From: Micromonospora zingiberis
Lineage (GTDB): Bacteria; Actinomycetota; Actinomycetes; Mycobacteriales; Micromonosporaceae
Assembly (NCBI RefSeq): GCF_004331455.1
Contig: NZ_SJJR01000023.1
Coordinates: forward strand, 1-64,000
Direction: 5' to 3'
DNA length: 64,000 bases
A program made the translations under genes and the position numbers. The notes beneath the pieces were generated by a model. It was not told where the DNA came from. It saw nothing but the letters and a program-made list of their open reading frames with translations, and ran no database searches. Shown here piece after piece: positions 42,664 to 51,262 of the stretch; position 1 is the first letter of the stretch, and each line of letters begins with the position of its first letter.

Positions 42664-44259
42664 ATGCCCAGCAGCGCGGGTCCATCGATCGACAAGATCA
42701 CCGAGGGAGGACGGGTGACCCAGGTCGGCGAGGGTCAGGACGCGGACGAGACCACTCCGCCGGTCATGACCTTCGGTGCTCCGACGGCCGGTGAGATCCT
42801 CGCCGAGCGTTACGAACTGGTCGAGCACATCAACAACGACAGCGCGGGCCGGCTGGTCTGGCGCGGGGTCGACGTCGTACTGCGCCGCCCGGTCGCGGTC
42901 GTGATGCGCTATCCGGGTGGCAACTCCGCCACCGAGATGCTCCAGGCCGCGGTCGCGGCGAGTCGGGTCATCCATCCCAATCTGGTCGGCGTCTACGACG
43001 CGATCGACGAGGCCGAACGGGCCTACGTGGTACGCGAGTGGGTCGACGGACAGTCGCTGCGGGAACTGGTCTCCAGTGGGCCGCTGGACGCTGCCCGGGC
43101 CACCGCCGTCGGCAACGCGGTCGCCAGTGCGCTGGCGTCCGTACACGCCACCGGCATGGTGCACGGGAACGTGCACCCGGGCACGGTGATGATCAGCGAC
43201 GACGGTCGGGTGGTGCTGGCCGACGCCCGTACCGACGGTGCGGACAGCCAGGAGAGCGATGTCCGGGCGGTCGGCGGTGTCCTCTACTTCGCCCTGACCG
43301 GTTACTGGCCGCACGCCGAGGCGCCGCTGCGGGGCGCCACCGCCGGGCACGGCCGGGCGGCGATCCCCGACGCCGTACGCGACGCCAATGGCGCGGCGGC
43401 GGCCCCACGCCAGGTCCGGGCCGGTGTGCCGGCCTATCTGGACGACCTCACGATGGATCTGCTCGACGGCGAGATCGCGCCGCCCTCCTCGGACGTCCTG
43501 GCGGCGGAACTGGCCCGGCTCGACGTGCCCGACGACGACTACCTCGACAACAGCGGGCCGCTGCGCTTCGCCGCCGAGACCGGTGACGAGCCGTCGCCGC
43601 TGGCCGCCGCCGGTGGCCGCAAGGTGGCCCTGGGCATCGCGGGTCTGCTCGTGGTCGCCCTGGTCGGCCTGATCATCGGCATCACCACCCTTGGCGATGA
43701 CGACCCGCCGGCCCAACCAGTCGCCGCGCCCAGTTCCAGCGCGCCCGAGAGCGAGGAACCAGCGGCCCCGCCGATCCGGAATCTGAAGATCAGCGCCGCC
43801 CGGATCATCGACCCCGACAGCCGGGATCGCGCCGAGGTCCGCGACGCGGAGAAGGTGTTCGACGGCAACCGGGACGAAGGCTGGTCGACGCAGACCTACC
43901 GGGGCAGCAGCAACTTCGGCAACTACAAGCGCGGCATGGGCGTCTGGATCGACCTGGGCGGACCGCACACCGTCAAGTCGGTGCAGGTGAACCTCTCCGA
44001 CACCGGCGCCTCCGCCGAACTGCTCACCGGCACCGTCGACGCCCCCTCCACCAACTCGGGCGACAACCAGATCCTCACCGCGTACAAGAAGAACGCGATC
44101 GGTCAGCCGTTCGAGGCGCACGACGGGACCACGATGACCTTCAACGGCTTCGACGCCGACCAGAAATACCAGTACCTGCTGTTCTGGATCACCGACCTGC
44201 CGGCGAACGGGAACGGTTTCAAGGTCGGCGTCAATGAGATCACGGTCCAGGGGTCATGA
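42664..44259 (+). CDS. Membrane-anchored pseudokinase with discoidin-like extracytoplasmic domain
   Basis: Predicted 531 residues. Residues ~40-290 have a protein-kinase fold, but key residues are lost: the ATP-lysine region reads RPVAVVMRYPGG, the catalytic loop HRDLKPxN is replaced by HGNVHPGTVM, and DFG by LADAR. A single helix KVALGIAGLLVVALVGLIIG then leads to an outer domain (IRNLKISAARIIDP, VFDGNRDEGWSTQTYRG, VWIDLGGPHTVKSVQVNLS), a discoidin/F5-8C-like beta sandwich. In Mycobacterium this kinase-like domain is fused to MviN/MurJ and binds FhaA. ATG at 42664 is the start used; a GTG at 42715 with ggga gg upstream is an alternative. It probably couples MurJ to regulation. Confidence 0.82.
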   Translation: MPSSAGPSIDKITEGGRVTQVGEGQDADETTPPVMTFGAPTAGEILAERYELVEHINNDSAGRLVWRGVDVVLRRPVAVVMRYPGGNSATEMLQAAVAASRVIHPNLVGVYDAIDEAERAYVVREWVDGQSLRELVSSGPLDAARATAVGNAVASALASVHATGMVHGNVHPGTVMISDDGRVVLADARTDGADSQESDVRAVGGVLYFALTGYWPHAEAPLRGATAGHGRAAIPDAVRDANGAAAAPRQVRAGVPAYLDDLTMDLLDGEIAPPSSDVLAAELARLDVPDDDYLDNSGPLRFAAETGDEPSPLAAAGGRKVALGIAGLLVVALVGLIIGITTLGDDDPPAQPVAAPSSSAPESEEPAAPPIRNLKISAARIIDPDSRDRAEVRDAEKVFDGNRDEGWSTQTYRGSSNFGNYKRGMGVWIDLGGPHTVKSVQVNLSDTGASAELLTGTVDAPSTNSGDNQILTAYKKNAIGQPFEAHDGTTMTFNGFDADQKYQYLLFWITDLPANGNGFKVGVNEITVQGS

Positions 44260-44350
44260 GCCGAGCCCGGCCCAAGTGGTGCCCCGACCGGGCCTGATGA
44301 TGGAGGCGGCGGGGCGTACCGCCGGTTCGGGCCGGACAGGTGGAGCAGCG

Positions 44351-45037
44351 GTGGACGAGACGATCAGTGATCTCGACCTGCTGCACGCCCATGTGGCCGG
44401 CGACCGGCACGCCTTCGGTGAGCTGTTCCATCGGCACCGGGACCGACTCTGGGCGGTGGCCCTGCGGACGCTCGGTGACCGGGAGGAGGCCGCCGACGCC
44501 CTCCAGGACGCCATGTTGTCGGCACACCGGGCCGCTGGCCGGTTCCGTGGTGACGCCGCCGTCACCACCTGGCTGCACCGGATCGTGGTGAACGCCTGCC
44601 TCGACCGGATCCGTCGCCGCCAGGCACATCCCACCGTGCCGCTGCCCGACGGGACCCGGGAACCGGGCGACCGCCACGGCAGCGGCGGCGTCGAGCCGGC
44701 CGCACCCGTACGCGACCACGACACCGCTCTGGTCGTGCGGGATGCCCTGGCCGCGCTGCCGATCGAGCAGCGGGCCGCGCTGGTCCTGGTGGACGTGCAG
44801 GGTTACCCGGTCGCCGAGGTCGCGCGGATCCTCGGCGTGGCCGAGGGGACCGTCAAGAGCCGCTGTGCGCGGGGCCGGGCCCGGCTGGCGGTGGTGCTCG
44901 GACACCTGCGGAACCAGGGCGACGAGACAGCTTCGGAAGTGCCGACGGTCACCCGAGGGAACCCGGAAGGCCGACGCGGCGTCCGATCGGGGTCGGGACG
45001 GTCCTGGGGACCGGATGTCAACCAGGAGGAAAAGTGA
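44351..45037 (+). CDS. sigM: ECF RNA polymerase sigma factor SigM
   Basis: Predicted 228 residues. Region 2 (HRDRLWAVALRTLGDREEAA, WLHRIVVNACLDRIRRRQAH) and region 4 (LPIEQRAALVLVDVQGYPVAEVARILGVAEGTVKSR) are typical of ECF sigma factors; the linker is long and Pro/Gly rich. The gene sits between the pseudokinase and anti-sigma genes in the order shared with mycobacterial sigM. The GTG at 44351 with ggag upstream gives a start at VDETISDLD; upstream methionines at 44297/44300 are possible. Its stop overlaps the anti-sigma start by four bases. Confidence 0.9.
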   Translation: MDETISDLDLLHAHVAGDRHAFGELFHRHRDRLWAVALRTLGDREEAADALQDAMLSAHRAAGRFRGDAAVTTWLHRIVVNACLDRIRRRQAHPTVPLPDGTREPGDRHGSGGVEPAAPVRDHDTALVVRDALAALPIEQRAALVLVDVQGYPVAEVARILGVAEGTVKSRCARGRARLAVVLGHLRNQGDETASEVPTVTRGNPEGRRGVRSGSGRSWGPDVNQEEK

Positions 45038-46116
45038 CTGCCGGGGAGTTCAGCGAGGTCGATCACGACCTGCTCGCCGACTACCTCGGCGGTGCCCTGG
45101 ACGGCACCCCGGAACAGGCCGAGGTCGCTCGACTGATCGCGCAGGACCCGTCCTGGGCACAGGCGCACGCACTGCTCGCGCCGGCCCTCGCCGATGTCCG
45201 CGCCGATCTGCTCGGCTGGGGTGCACCCGTAGTGCAGATGCCGGCGGGGGTCGCCGACCGGATCCGCGCCGCGCTCGACGCCGCTGATCTTCCAGCTGTC
45301 CTGCCGGACGACGCCACCGACCTGCCCGGATCGGACGCCCCGGACGTCGAACCGGAGCACGCGGATCTGCCGGGCAGTGATCATCCTGCTGCCGTGTCGC
45401 CTGGTTCGGCGCGGCCGTCCCTGGTGCCGACCCAACCGCTCGGTGGCCGCCGACGCCCCGGTGGCGCACTGCGTTCCGGTCCGGACCGGAACGCCGCGAC
45501 CCGACCGGGTCGGCGACGTCGCCGTTGGGCCCGGGTCGCCGGGCCGGTCGCCCTCGCCGCCGCGGCGGTCGTCGGGTTGGGGGCGCTGCAACTGGTCCGG
45601 CCGAACCAGGGCAGCGACTCGGCGGAAACCGCACTGAGCGATCGAGGCGCCAGCACCGTCGCGCCGTACGCGCAGGAAAGCCAGGACGGCCCGGCCGCTG
45701 CGGCTGCCTCACCGGAGCGTGGGCTGCTGGCGGCAGGCATTCCGCAGCGGCACAGCGCGACCGACTACACCCCGCAGGAGTTGGCAGCGGCGGAGCCTGA
45801 GCCGCAGATCAGCACGTTCGCCGGCTCCGCCGAGCCGGGTGCGAGCACCGAGAGCGATCGGACCACCGGCCTGACGGACCTGAACCGGCTCGCAGACCCG
45901 CCGGCACTGGCCGCCTGTCTGACTGACGTCGGTGCCGAGCACGGCGCACAGCCGCTGGTCTTCGAGTTCGTCGAGTTCGCCCGCTTCCAGGGACTCCCGG
46001 CGCTGGTGGTCCGCTTCAGCGACGCCTCCGGCACCCGCTGGGCGTGGGTCAGCGGGCCCGAGTGTGGTATCCCCGGGTCCGGCTCGGACAGCCGCTACCG
46101 TACGCGGGTAGGGTAA
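45034..46116 (+). CDS. Membrane anti-sigma factor for SigM
   Basis: Predicted 360 residues. The cytosolic N-terminal ~75 residues (HDLLADYLGGALDGTPEQAE) are the sigma-binding part; it has no HxxxCxxC zinc motif. A long charged, Pro-rich region follows, one transmembrane helix WARVAGPVALAAAAVVGLGAL (about residue 170-190), and an extracytoplasmic C-terminal domain (LVFEFVEFARFQGLPALVV, then WVSGPECGIPG). Position and GTGA overlap (start GTG at 45034 with aggagg upstream) show that it is co-translated with sigM. It would hold SigM at the membrane until a signal releases it. Confidence 0.85.
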   Translation: MTAGEFSEVDHDLLADYLGGALDGTPEQAEVARLIAQDPSWAQAHALLAPALADVRADLLGWGAPVVQMPAGVADRIRAALDAADLPAVLPDDATDLPGSDAPDVEPEHADLPGSDHPAAVSPGSARPSLVPTQPLGGRRRPGGALRSGPDRNAATRPGRRRRRWARVAGPVALAAAAVVGLGALQLVRPNQGSDSAETALSDRGASTVAPYAQESQDGPAAAAASPERGLLAAGIPQRHSATDYTPQELAAAEPEPQISTFAGSAEPGASTESDRTTGLTDLNRLADPPALAACLTDVGAEHGAQPLVFEFVEFARFQGLPALVVRFSDASGTRWAWVSGPECGIPGSGSDSRYRTRVG

Positions 46117-46175
46117 GTCCGCGGTCACCGGACGTTTGGCCGTCCACGTGACGTGACCCACCGGATGACCGGCTC

Positions 46176-46203
46176 GGGAATCCCCGGTTCCTACGATGAC
46201 GTT
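46176..46203 (+). promoter_or_regulatory. Sigma-R-type promoter of trxBA
   Basis: gggaat (46176-46181), a 19-base spacer and gtt (46201-46203) match the GGGAAT-N18-GTT consensus of the oxidative-stress sigma factor SigR (SigH in mycobacteria), which controls trxBA in Streptomyces. It is about 88 bases upstream of the trxB start. Spacing is one base longer than the most common. Confidence 0.5.
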
Positions 46204-46290
46204 CTGGAAGTCAGTTGCCGCCGCGTCGGCACTCGGTTCGACATCGGCGCACTCGTCGGTGGCGACAGTCAACACGATTGGGAGACGGCA

Positions 46291-47241
46291 GTGGACGAGG
46301 TCCGCAACCTGGTCATCATCGGCTCCGGGCCGGCCGGCTACACGGCAGCGGTCTACGCGGCCCGCGCCAACCTCAAGCCGCTGGTCATCGAAGGCGTACA
46401 GTCCGGCGGCGCGCTGATGACCACCACCGAGGTGGAGAACTTTCCCGGCTTCGCGGATGGCATCCTCGGCCCCGAGCTGATGGACAACATGCGCAAGCAG
46501 GCCGAACGGTTCGGCGCGGAGTTCCTGACCGACGACGTGACCCGGGTCGAGCTGACCGACACCGGCCACCCGGGCGGGCTCAGCACCGTCTGGGTCGGTG
46601 AGACCGCCTACCAGGCCAGGGCCGTCATCCTCGCCACCGGCTCCGCCTGGCGCCCGCTCGGTGTACCGGGCGAGCAGGAGTACCTGGGCCACGGTGTCTC
46701 CTCCTGCGCCACCTGTGACGGCTTCTTCTTCCGCAACCAGCACATCGTGGTGGTCGGCGGCGGCGACTCGGCGATGGAGGAGGCCAGCTTCCTGACCCGC
46801 TTCGCCGACTCGGTGACCATCATCCACCGCCGGGACTCGTTCCGGGCGAGCAAGATCATGGCTGAGCGTGCACTGAGCAACGACAAGATCAAGGTCGAAT
46901 GGAACAGCGTGGTCGAGGAGATCCTCGGCGCGGACGGCAAGGTCTCCGGGGCCCGGATCCGCAACGTGCACACCGGTGAGGCCAAGGTGCTCGACGTCAC
47001 CGGCGTCTTCGTGGCGATCGGCCACGACCCGCGCAGCGAGCTGTTCCGTGGGCAGGTGGAGCTGGACGACGAGGGTTACGTGAAGGTCCAGGCGCCCAGC
47101 ACCCGGACCAGCATCCCCGGTGTGTTCGCCGCCGGTGACCTGGTCGACCACACCTACCGGCAGGCCATCACCGCCGCCGGCACCGGCTGCGCCGCCGCAC
47201 TCGACGCCGAACGCTTCATCGCCACGCTGCCCAACGACTGA
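46291..47241 (+). CDS. trxB: Thioredoxin reductase
   Basis: Predicted 316 residues. FAD binding: VRNLVIIGSGPAGYTAAVYAARANL; redox motif C139-A-T-C142 in SSCATCDGFFF; NADPH binding: IVVVGGGDSAMEEASFL and IIHRRDSFRASK; C-terminal FAD site GVFAAGDLVDHTYRQAITAAGTG. GTG at 46291 with gggag upstream gives the family start; the frame is open upstream but carries the probable promoter. It reduces thioredoxin with NADPH. Trx is the next gene, 29 bases downstream. Confidence 0.96.
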   Translation: MDEVRNLVIIGSGPAGYTAAVYAARANLKPLVIEGVQSGGALMTTTEVENFPGFADGILGPELMDNMRKQAERFGAEFLTDDVTRVELTDTGHPGGLSTVWVGETAYQARAVILATGSAWRPLGVPGEQEYLGHGVSSCATCDGFFFRNQHIVVVGGGDSAMEEASFLTRFADSVTIIHRRDSFRASKIMAERALSNDKIKVEWNSVVEEILGADGKVSGARIRNVHTGEAKVLDVTGVFVAIGHDPRSELFRGQVELDDEGYVKVQAPSTRTSIPGVFAAGDLVDHTYRQAITAAGTGCAAALDAERFIATLPND

Positions 47242-47270
47242 ACGAAACACATCGGAGGAGGGGCCACCCA

Positions 47271-47594
47271 GTGGGAGCAACCAAATCGGTCACCGACGCT
47301 AGCTTTGCCGTCGACGTACTCAAGTCCGACAAACCGGTTCTGGTGGATTTCTGGGCCGAGTGGTGCGGACCGTGCCGCAAGGTGTCGCCGCTGCTGGAAG
47401 AGATCGCCGGGGAGATGGGCGACCAGGTCAGCATCGTCAAGCTCAACATCGACGAGAACCCGGAAACCGCCCGTGCCTACCGGGTGATGTCGGTACCGAC
47501 CCTCACCGTGTTCAAGAACGGCGAGCCGGTGCAGTCGATCGCGGGCGCCAAGCCCAAGGGTGAACTGGTCAAGCTGATCCAGTCGGCGCTCTGA
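47271..47594 (+). CDS. trxA: Thioredoxin
   Basis: Predicted 107 residues, GTG start preceded by ggaggagggg. The active site is W31-C32-G33-P34-C35 (AEWCGPCRK), with the cis-Pro loop VMSVPTLTVFKNGEPVQ and the C-terminal helix GELVKLIQSAL. Substrate of TrxB, reducing disulfides. Followed by a strong intrinsic terminator. Confidence 0.97.
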   Translation: MGATKSVTDASFAVDVLKSDKPVLVDFWAEWCGPCRKVSPLLEEIAGEMGDQVSIVKLNIDENPETARAYRVMSVPTLTVFKNGEPVQSIAGAKPKGELVKLIQSAL

Positions 47595-47605
47595 CCCCGT
47601 CATTT

Positions 47606-47650
47606 TCGACCCCGTGCCAGCGAGCTGGCACGGGGTCGAGGCGTTTTTCC
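47606..47650 (+). terminator. Strong intrinsic terminator after trxA
   Basis: A stem of about 15 bp (tcgaccccgtgccagc with gctggcacggggtcga, 47606-47621/47624-47639) is followed by gtttttcc at 47643-47650. This is one of the few T-tract terminators in the window and should end the trxBA transcript. Confidence 0.88.
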
Positions 47651-47733
47651 AACCCCACGGATCGCCAGCGCATAACCTCGAACCGGGGGCCGACGGGCCC
47701 GGCCAGCCACCACCGTGCAGAGGGGGGTCGTGC

Positions 47734-48900
47734 GTGCGTCCGATCCGTCCCGGTGACCAGGGACCCGCAGTTATCGAGATCCGCGCGGTACTGACCGGCC
47801 TCGACCTTCTCTCCAAGGCCACCGGCCCCTACAGCGACGAGTTCGATGCCGCCACCGAGCGGGCGGTACGGGCCTTCCAGCAGTCCCGGGGGCTCAGCGT
47901 CGACGGACGGGTCGGCGCCGAAACCTGGCGGGCCCTCGACGCCGCCCGCTGGCGCCTCGGCGCCCGTACCCTCTACCACGCGGTGCCGGTGCCGCTCACC
48001 GGCGAGGACGTCCGGTCGTTGCAGGAACGGCTCCTGGAGATGGGGTACGACGCCGGTCGGGCCGACGCGATATACGGCGTACGCACGTCCCGGGCGGTCG
48101 CCCAGTTCCAGCGTGAGGTGGGGCTGGCCCCGGACGGCACCTGCGGCCCGCACACCATGGGGGCGCTACGCCGGCTCGGCCGCAAGGTGGTCGGCGGACG
48201 GCCACAGTGGCTGCGCGAATCCGACGCCATCCGGCAGTCCGGTCCGACGTTGGTCGGCCGTACGGTCGTCATCGACCCCGGCCATGGCGGTACCGACCCG
48301 GGTGTGGTGGTGCCCGACGGGCCGCTGCGCTGGACCGAGGCGGACCTGGTGCACGACCTGGCCAGCCGGTTGGAGGGCCGGTTCGCCGCGTCGGGCGTAC
48401 GGGTGCAGCTCACCCGGGGACCGGCGCCGGAAACCTGCCTGCCCGACATCGACCGGGCACAGCTGGCGAACTCCCTCGGCGCGGACGTGTTCATCTCGCT
48501 GCACACCGACGGTCACGCCAATCCGGACGCCGAGGGGGTCGCGACGTACCACTACGGCACCGACAACGGCGTCACGTCGGCGACCGGAGAGCGGCTGGCC
48601 GGTCTGGTCCAGCGGGAGATCGTGGCGCGAACGGGTTTGCGGGACTGCCGTACCCACGCCAAGGCGTGGGATCTGCTCCGCCTCACCCGCATGCCGGCGG
48701 TACGCATCGAGGTCGGGTACCTCACCTCACCGACGGATCGGGCGCGGCTGATCGATCCCCGGTTCCGCGACAAGCTCGTCGAAGCGATCGTGGCGGCGGT
48801 GCAACGCATGTACCTGCCGGTCGAACGCGACGTGCCGACCGGTTCGCTCGATGTGAGCGAGTTGCGGGCCGCGGTCGCCGCCGGCAACGTGGTCGACTGA
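47734..48900 (+). CDS. cwlM: N-acetylmuramoyl-L-alanine amidase CwlM-like protein
   Basis: Predicted 388 residues. Two peptidoglycan-binding domains (VIEIRAVLTGLDLLSK ... VDGRVGAETWRALDAARW; LTGEDVRSLQERLLEMGYD ... DGTCGPHTMGALRRL) precede an Amidase_3 domain with VIDPGHGGTDPGV, a Glu in TEADLVHDLASRLE, ISLHTDGHANPDAEG and RIEVGYLTSPTDRARL. The zinc-site His/Glu/His residues seem kept. No signal peptide is visible, consistent with CwlM of mycobacteria, a cytosolic regulator of MurA. Start GTG at 47734 with gagggggg upstream. It follows trxA, as in Mycobacterium. Confidence 0.88.
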   Translation: MRPIRPGDQGPAVIEIRAVLTGLDLLSKATGPYSDEFDAATERAVRAFQQSRGLSVDGRVGAETWRALDAARWRLGARTLYHAVPVPLTGEDVRSLQERLLEMGYDAGRADAIYGVRTSRAVAQFQREVGLAPDGTCGPHTMGALRRLGRKVVGGRPQWLRESDAIRQSGPTLVGRTVVIDPGHGGTDPGVVVPDGPLRWTEADLVHDLASRLEGRFAASGVRVQLTRGPAPETCLPDIDRAQLANSLGADVFISLHTDGHANPDAEGVATYHYGTDNGVTSATGERLAGLVQREIVARTGLRDCRTHAKAWDLLRLTRMPAVRIEVGYLTSPTDRARLIDPRFRDKLVEAIVAAVQRMYLPVERDVPTGSLDVSELRAAVAAGNVVD

Positions 48901-48910
48901 CGAACGCGGT

Positions 48911-49022
48911 GCCGGCGCTCAGCGTGAACGGGGTGGTCGGCGGTCAGCGTGAACGGGTGGCCGGCGTTCGGCGTGAGCGGGGTGGCCGGCGCTCAGCCGG
49001 TGGTGGAGCGGGTGGCCGGCGT
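48911..49022. repeat. Imperfect ~25-bp tandem repeat between cwlM and the acetyltransferase
   Basis: Four imperfect units of the kind ccggcgctcagcgtgaacgg gtgg, varying in length (24-31 bases). It overlaps the last codons of the minus-strand gene ending at 48993. Possible slippage product. Confidence 0.55.
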
Positions 49023-49658
49023 CGGTCGTACGGGGCGCAGCAGCGACTCCGGGCTCATCGAGCCGAGCAGCTTCTCCAACGCGTACTCGACGTCCGACTT
49101 CCAACTCAACGCCGTCCGCAGCTCCAGTCGCAGGCGGGGATAACGGGGGTGCGGACGGACCGTCTTGAAGCCGACCGAGAGGAAGAAGTCGGCAGGTGCG
49201 ACACAGGCGCCGGCCGGGTCGGCCGCGTCACCGAACTTGGCGTCGCCGAACGCCTCGATCGCCTTGATCCCCCGCTTGGTGAGGTCACGGGCGACCCCCT
49301 GCACCAGCATCCGGCCCAGTCCGCCCCCAGCGAAGGCCGGCACCACGTTTGCCGTCATCAACAGCGCCGCGTCAGCGGAGACCGGCGAGGTGGGGAACGC
49401 CATCGAGCGGGGCACGTAGGCCGGCGGGGCGTACATCACGAACCCGGCCGGCATCCCGTCGACGTAGATGAGCTTGCCGCAGGAGCCCCACTCCAGCAGG
49501 GTCTGCGACACCCACGCCTCCTTCTCCAGGCCAGGGTCGCCGGCCGCGCAGGCACGATCGGCGGAAACCGGATCAAGTTCCCAGTAGACGCATTGCCGGC
49601 ACGGACGGGGCAGGTCCTCCAGGGTGTCCAGGGTCAGGCTGACCAGACGTCGCGACAT
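48993..49658 (-). CDS. GNAT-like acetyltransferase, Rv3916c type
   Basis: Predicted 221 residues. An N-terminal block MSRRLVSLTLDTLEDLPRPC carries CRQCVYWELDP, a possible metal or disulfide site; then SQTLLEWGSCGKLIYVDGMPAGFVMYAPPAYVPR and LLMTANVVPAFAGGGLGRML, a GNAT acetyl-CoA loop. It occupies the place of Rv3916c between cwlM and parB in mycobacteria. Substrate unknown. The C-terminal codons overlap the repeat at 48911-49022. ATG at 49658. Confidence 0.8.
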   Translation of the reverse strand: MSRRLVSLTLDTLEDLPRPCRQCVYWELDPVSADRACAAGDPGLEKEAWVSQTLLEWGSCGKLIYVDGMPAGFVMYAPPAYVPRSMAFPTSPVSADAALLMTANVVPAFAGGGLGRMLVQGVARDLTKRGIKAIEAFGDAKFGDAADPAGACVAPADFFLSVGFKTVRPHPRYPRLRLELRTALSWKSDVEYALEKLLGSMSPESLLRPVRPTPATRSTTG

Positions 49659-49948
49659 CGCGTGCTTCCCCACACTAGGCTCGGCAGTGGGACCGGCCCG
49701 GACGCCGCCGCGCACTCCTGCCCCGACGAGCGATCGTACGCCGCCGATCGGCGGTACGGGAGAGTACGCGCAAACGCCCACTTCAGGGCGGTCCGCGACC
49801 GGTCCGGTATGTGGACCGGCGAACAATCAGCCGCGCTGCGGACGGTCGGTGGCGGCTAGGATCGGCACTCGGCGCGCCGTGCCGCCATGGTCGCCGGTGT
49901 CCCGGGTATCTGGGACGGGAGCAGTCCGCGCAGCATCGAGGTGATGTC

Positions 49949-51262
49949 ATGACCGGCACAACACTCGACGACTACACCGACCGGTACGCCCGCCGGGTGC
50001 GGGGGATGACCGCCTCGGAGATCCGGGCCCTGTTCGCGGTCGCCAGCCGACCGGAGGTCGTCTCGCTCGCCGGCGGCGCGCCGTACATCGCCGCGCTGCC
50101 GCTGGACGCCGTGGGCGAGATGCTCGGCCGGCTCAGCAGCGAGCACGGCACCACCACCCTCCAGTACGGCATCGGCCAGGGCACGCTGGAGCTGCGTGAG
50201 CGGATCTGCGAGGTGATGGCCCTCTCCGGGATCGACGCCGCCTGCGGCGCCTCCCCCGACGACGTGGTGGTGACCGTCGGCGGGCAGCAGGCCCTCGACC
50301 TGGTGGCTCGGCTCTTCCTCGACCCGGGTGACGTGGTACTCGCCGAGGGCCCGACCTACGTCGGCGCTCTCGGGGTCTTCCAGGCCGCCCAGGCGCAGGT
50401 CGTGCACGTGCCGATGGATGAGGACGGCCTGATCCCGGAGGCGCTGGAGACGGCCATCGCGGACCAGGCCCGCTCCGGACGGCGGGTGAAGTTCCTCTAC
50501 ACCATCCCGACGTACCAGAACCCGGCCGGCGTGACGCTCACCGAGGAACGCCGGGAGCGGGTGCTGGACGTCTGTGAACGCGCCGGCCTGCTGGTGGTCG
50601 AGGACGACCCGTACGGTCAGTTGGGCTTCGAGGGGGAGGCGCCAGCGCCGCTGCGGGCCCGACGTCGCCACGGTGTCTTCTACCTCAGCACCTTCTCCAA
50701 GACGTTCGCCCCCGGGCTGCGGGTCGGCTGGATCCTCGCCCCGCACGCCGTACGTGACAAGTTGGTCATCGCCAGCGAGGCGCAGATCCTCTGCCCCAGC
50801 GCGTACGCGCAGTCCGCCGTCAGCACGTACCTCGGGACCATGCCCTGGCGTCAGCAGCTGAAGGTCTACCGGGAGGTCTACCGGGAGCGACGGGACGCGA
50901 TGCTCACCGCGCTGGCGGACCTGATGCCGGCCGGCACCCGGTGGACCACCCCGGGCGGCGGCCTCTTCGTCTGGGCGACCCTGCCGGACGGGCTCGACTC
51001 GAAGGCGATGATGCCCCGGGCGATCGCCGCGCGGGTCGCCTACGTCCCTGGCACCGGCTTCTACGCCGACGGCAGCGGCACCGGCCACATGCGGCTCAAC
51101 TTCTCGTTCCCGCCGCCAGAGCGGATCAGGGAGGGCGTCCGCCGGCTGGCCGGGGTGATGGAACAGGACATCGCGATGCGGCGGGTGTTCGGCGCGGTCG
51201 GCGGGCCGGGCACGCGGCGCGGCCAGGCCGGTTCGGACGCCCCCGGGCCCGACTTGGCATGA
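49949..51262 (+). CDS. PLP-dependent aminotransferase (fold type I, AAT-like)
   Basis: Predicted 437 residues, MTGTTLDDYTDRYARRV. It has LAGGAPYIAALPLDAV, LQYGIGQGTLELRERICEVM, VTVGGQQALDLVARLFLDPG, FLYTIPTYQNPAGVTL, VVEDDPYGQLGF, and the lysine that forms the Schiff base within YLSTFSKTFAPGLRVGWI, with the MRLNFSFPPPERI substrate arginine block near the end. MocR-/AruH-type alpha-aminoadipate or aromatic aminotransferases are close. Substrate not assignable. Stop overlaps the ligase start (ATGA). Start chosen by the gaggtgatgtc upstream. Confidence 0.88.
   Translation: MTGTTLDDYTDRYARRVRGMTASEIRALFAVASRPEVVSLAGGAPYIAALPLDAVGEMLGRLSSEHGTTTLQYGIGQGTLELRERICEVMALSGIDAACGASPDDVVVTVGGQQALDLVARLFLDPGDVVLAEGPTYVGALGVFQAAQAQVVHVPMDEDGLIPEALETAIADQARSGRRVKFLYTIPTYQNPAGVTLTEERRERVLDVCERAGLLVVEDDPYGQLGFEGEAPAPLRARRRHGVFYLSTFSKTFAPGLRVGWILAPHAVRDKLVIASEAQILCPSAYAQSAVSTYLGTMPWRQQLKVYREVYRERRDAMLTALADLMPAGTRWTTPGGGLFVWATLPDGLDSKAMMPRAIAARVAYVPGTGFYADGSGTGHMRLNFSFPPPERIREGVRRLAGVMEQDIAMRRVFGAVGGPGTRRGQAGSDAPGPDLA

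Noticed and set aside
45709..47280. Minus-strand frame opposite trxB and the anti-sigma factor
   Set aside because: Shadow; both plus-strand genes have convincing motifs and starts.
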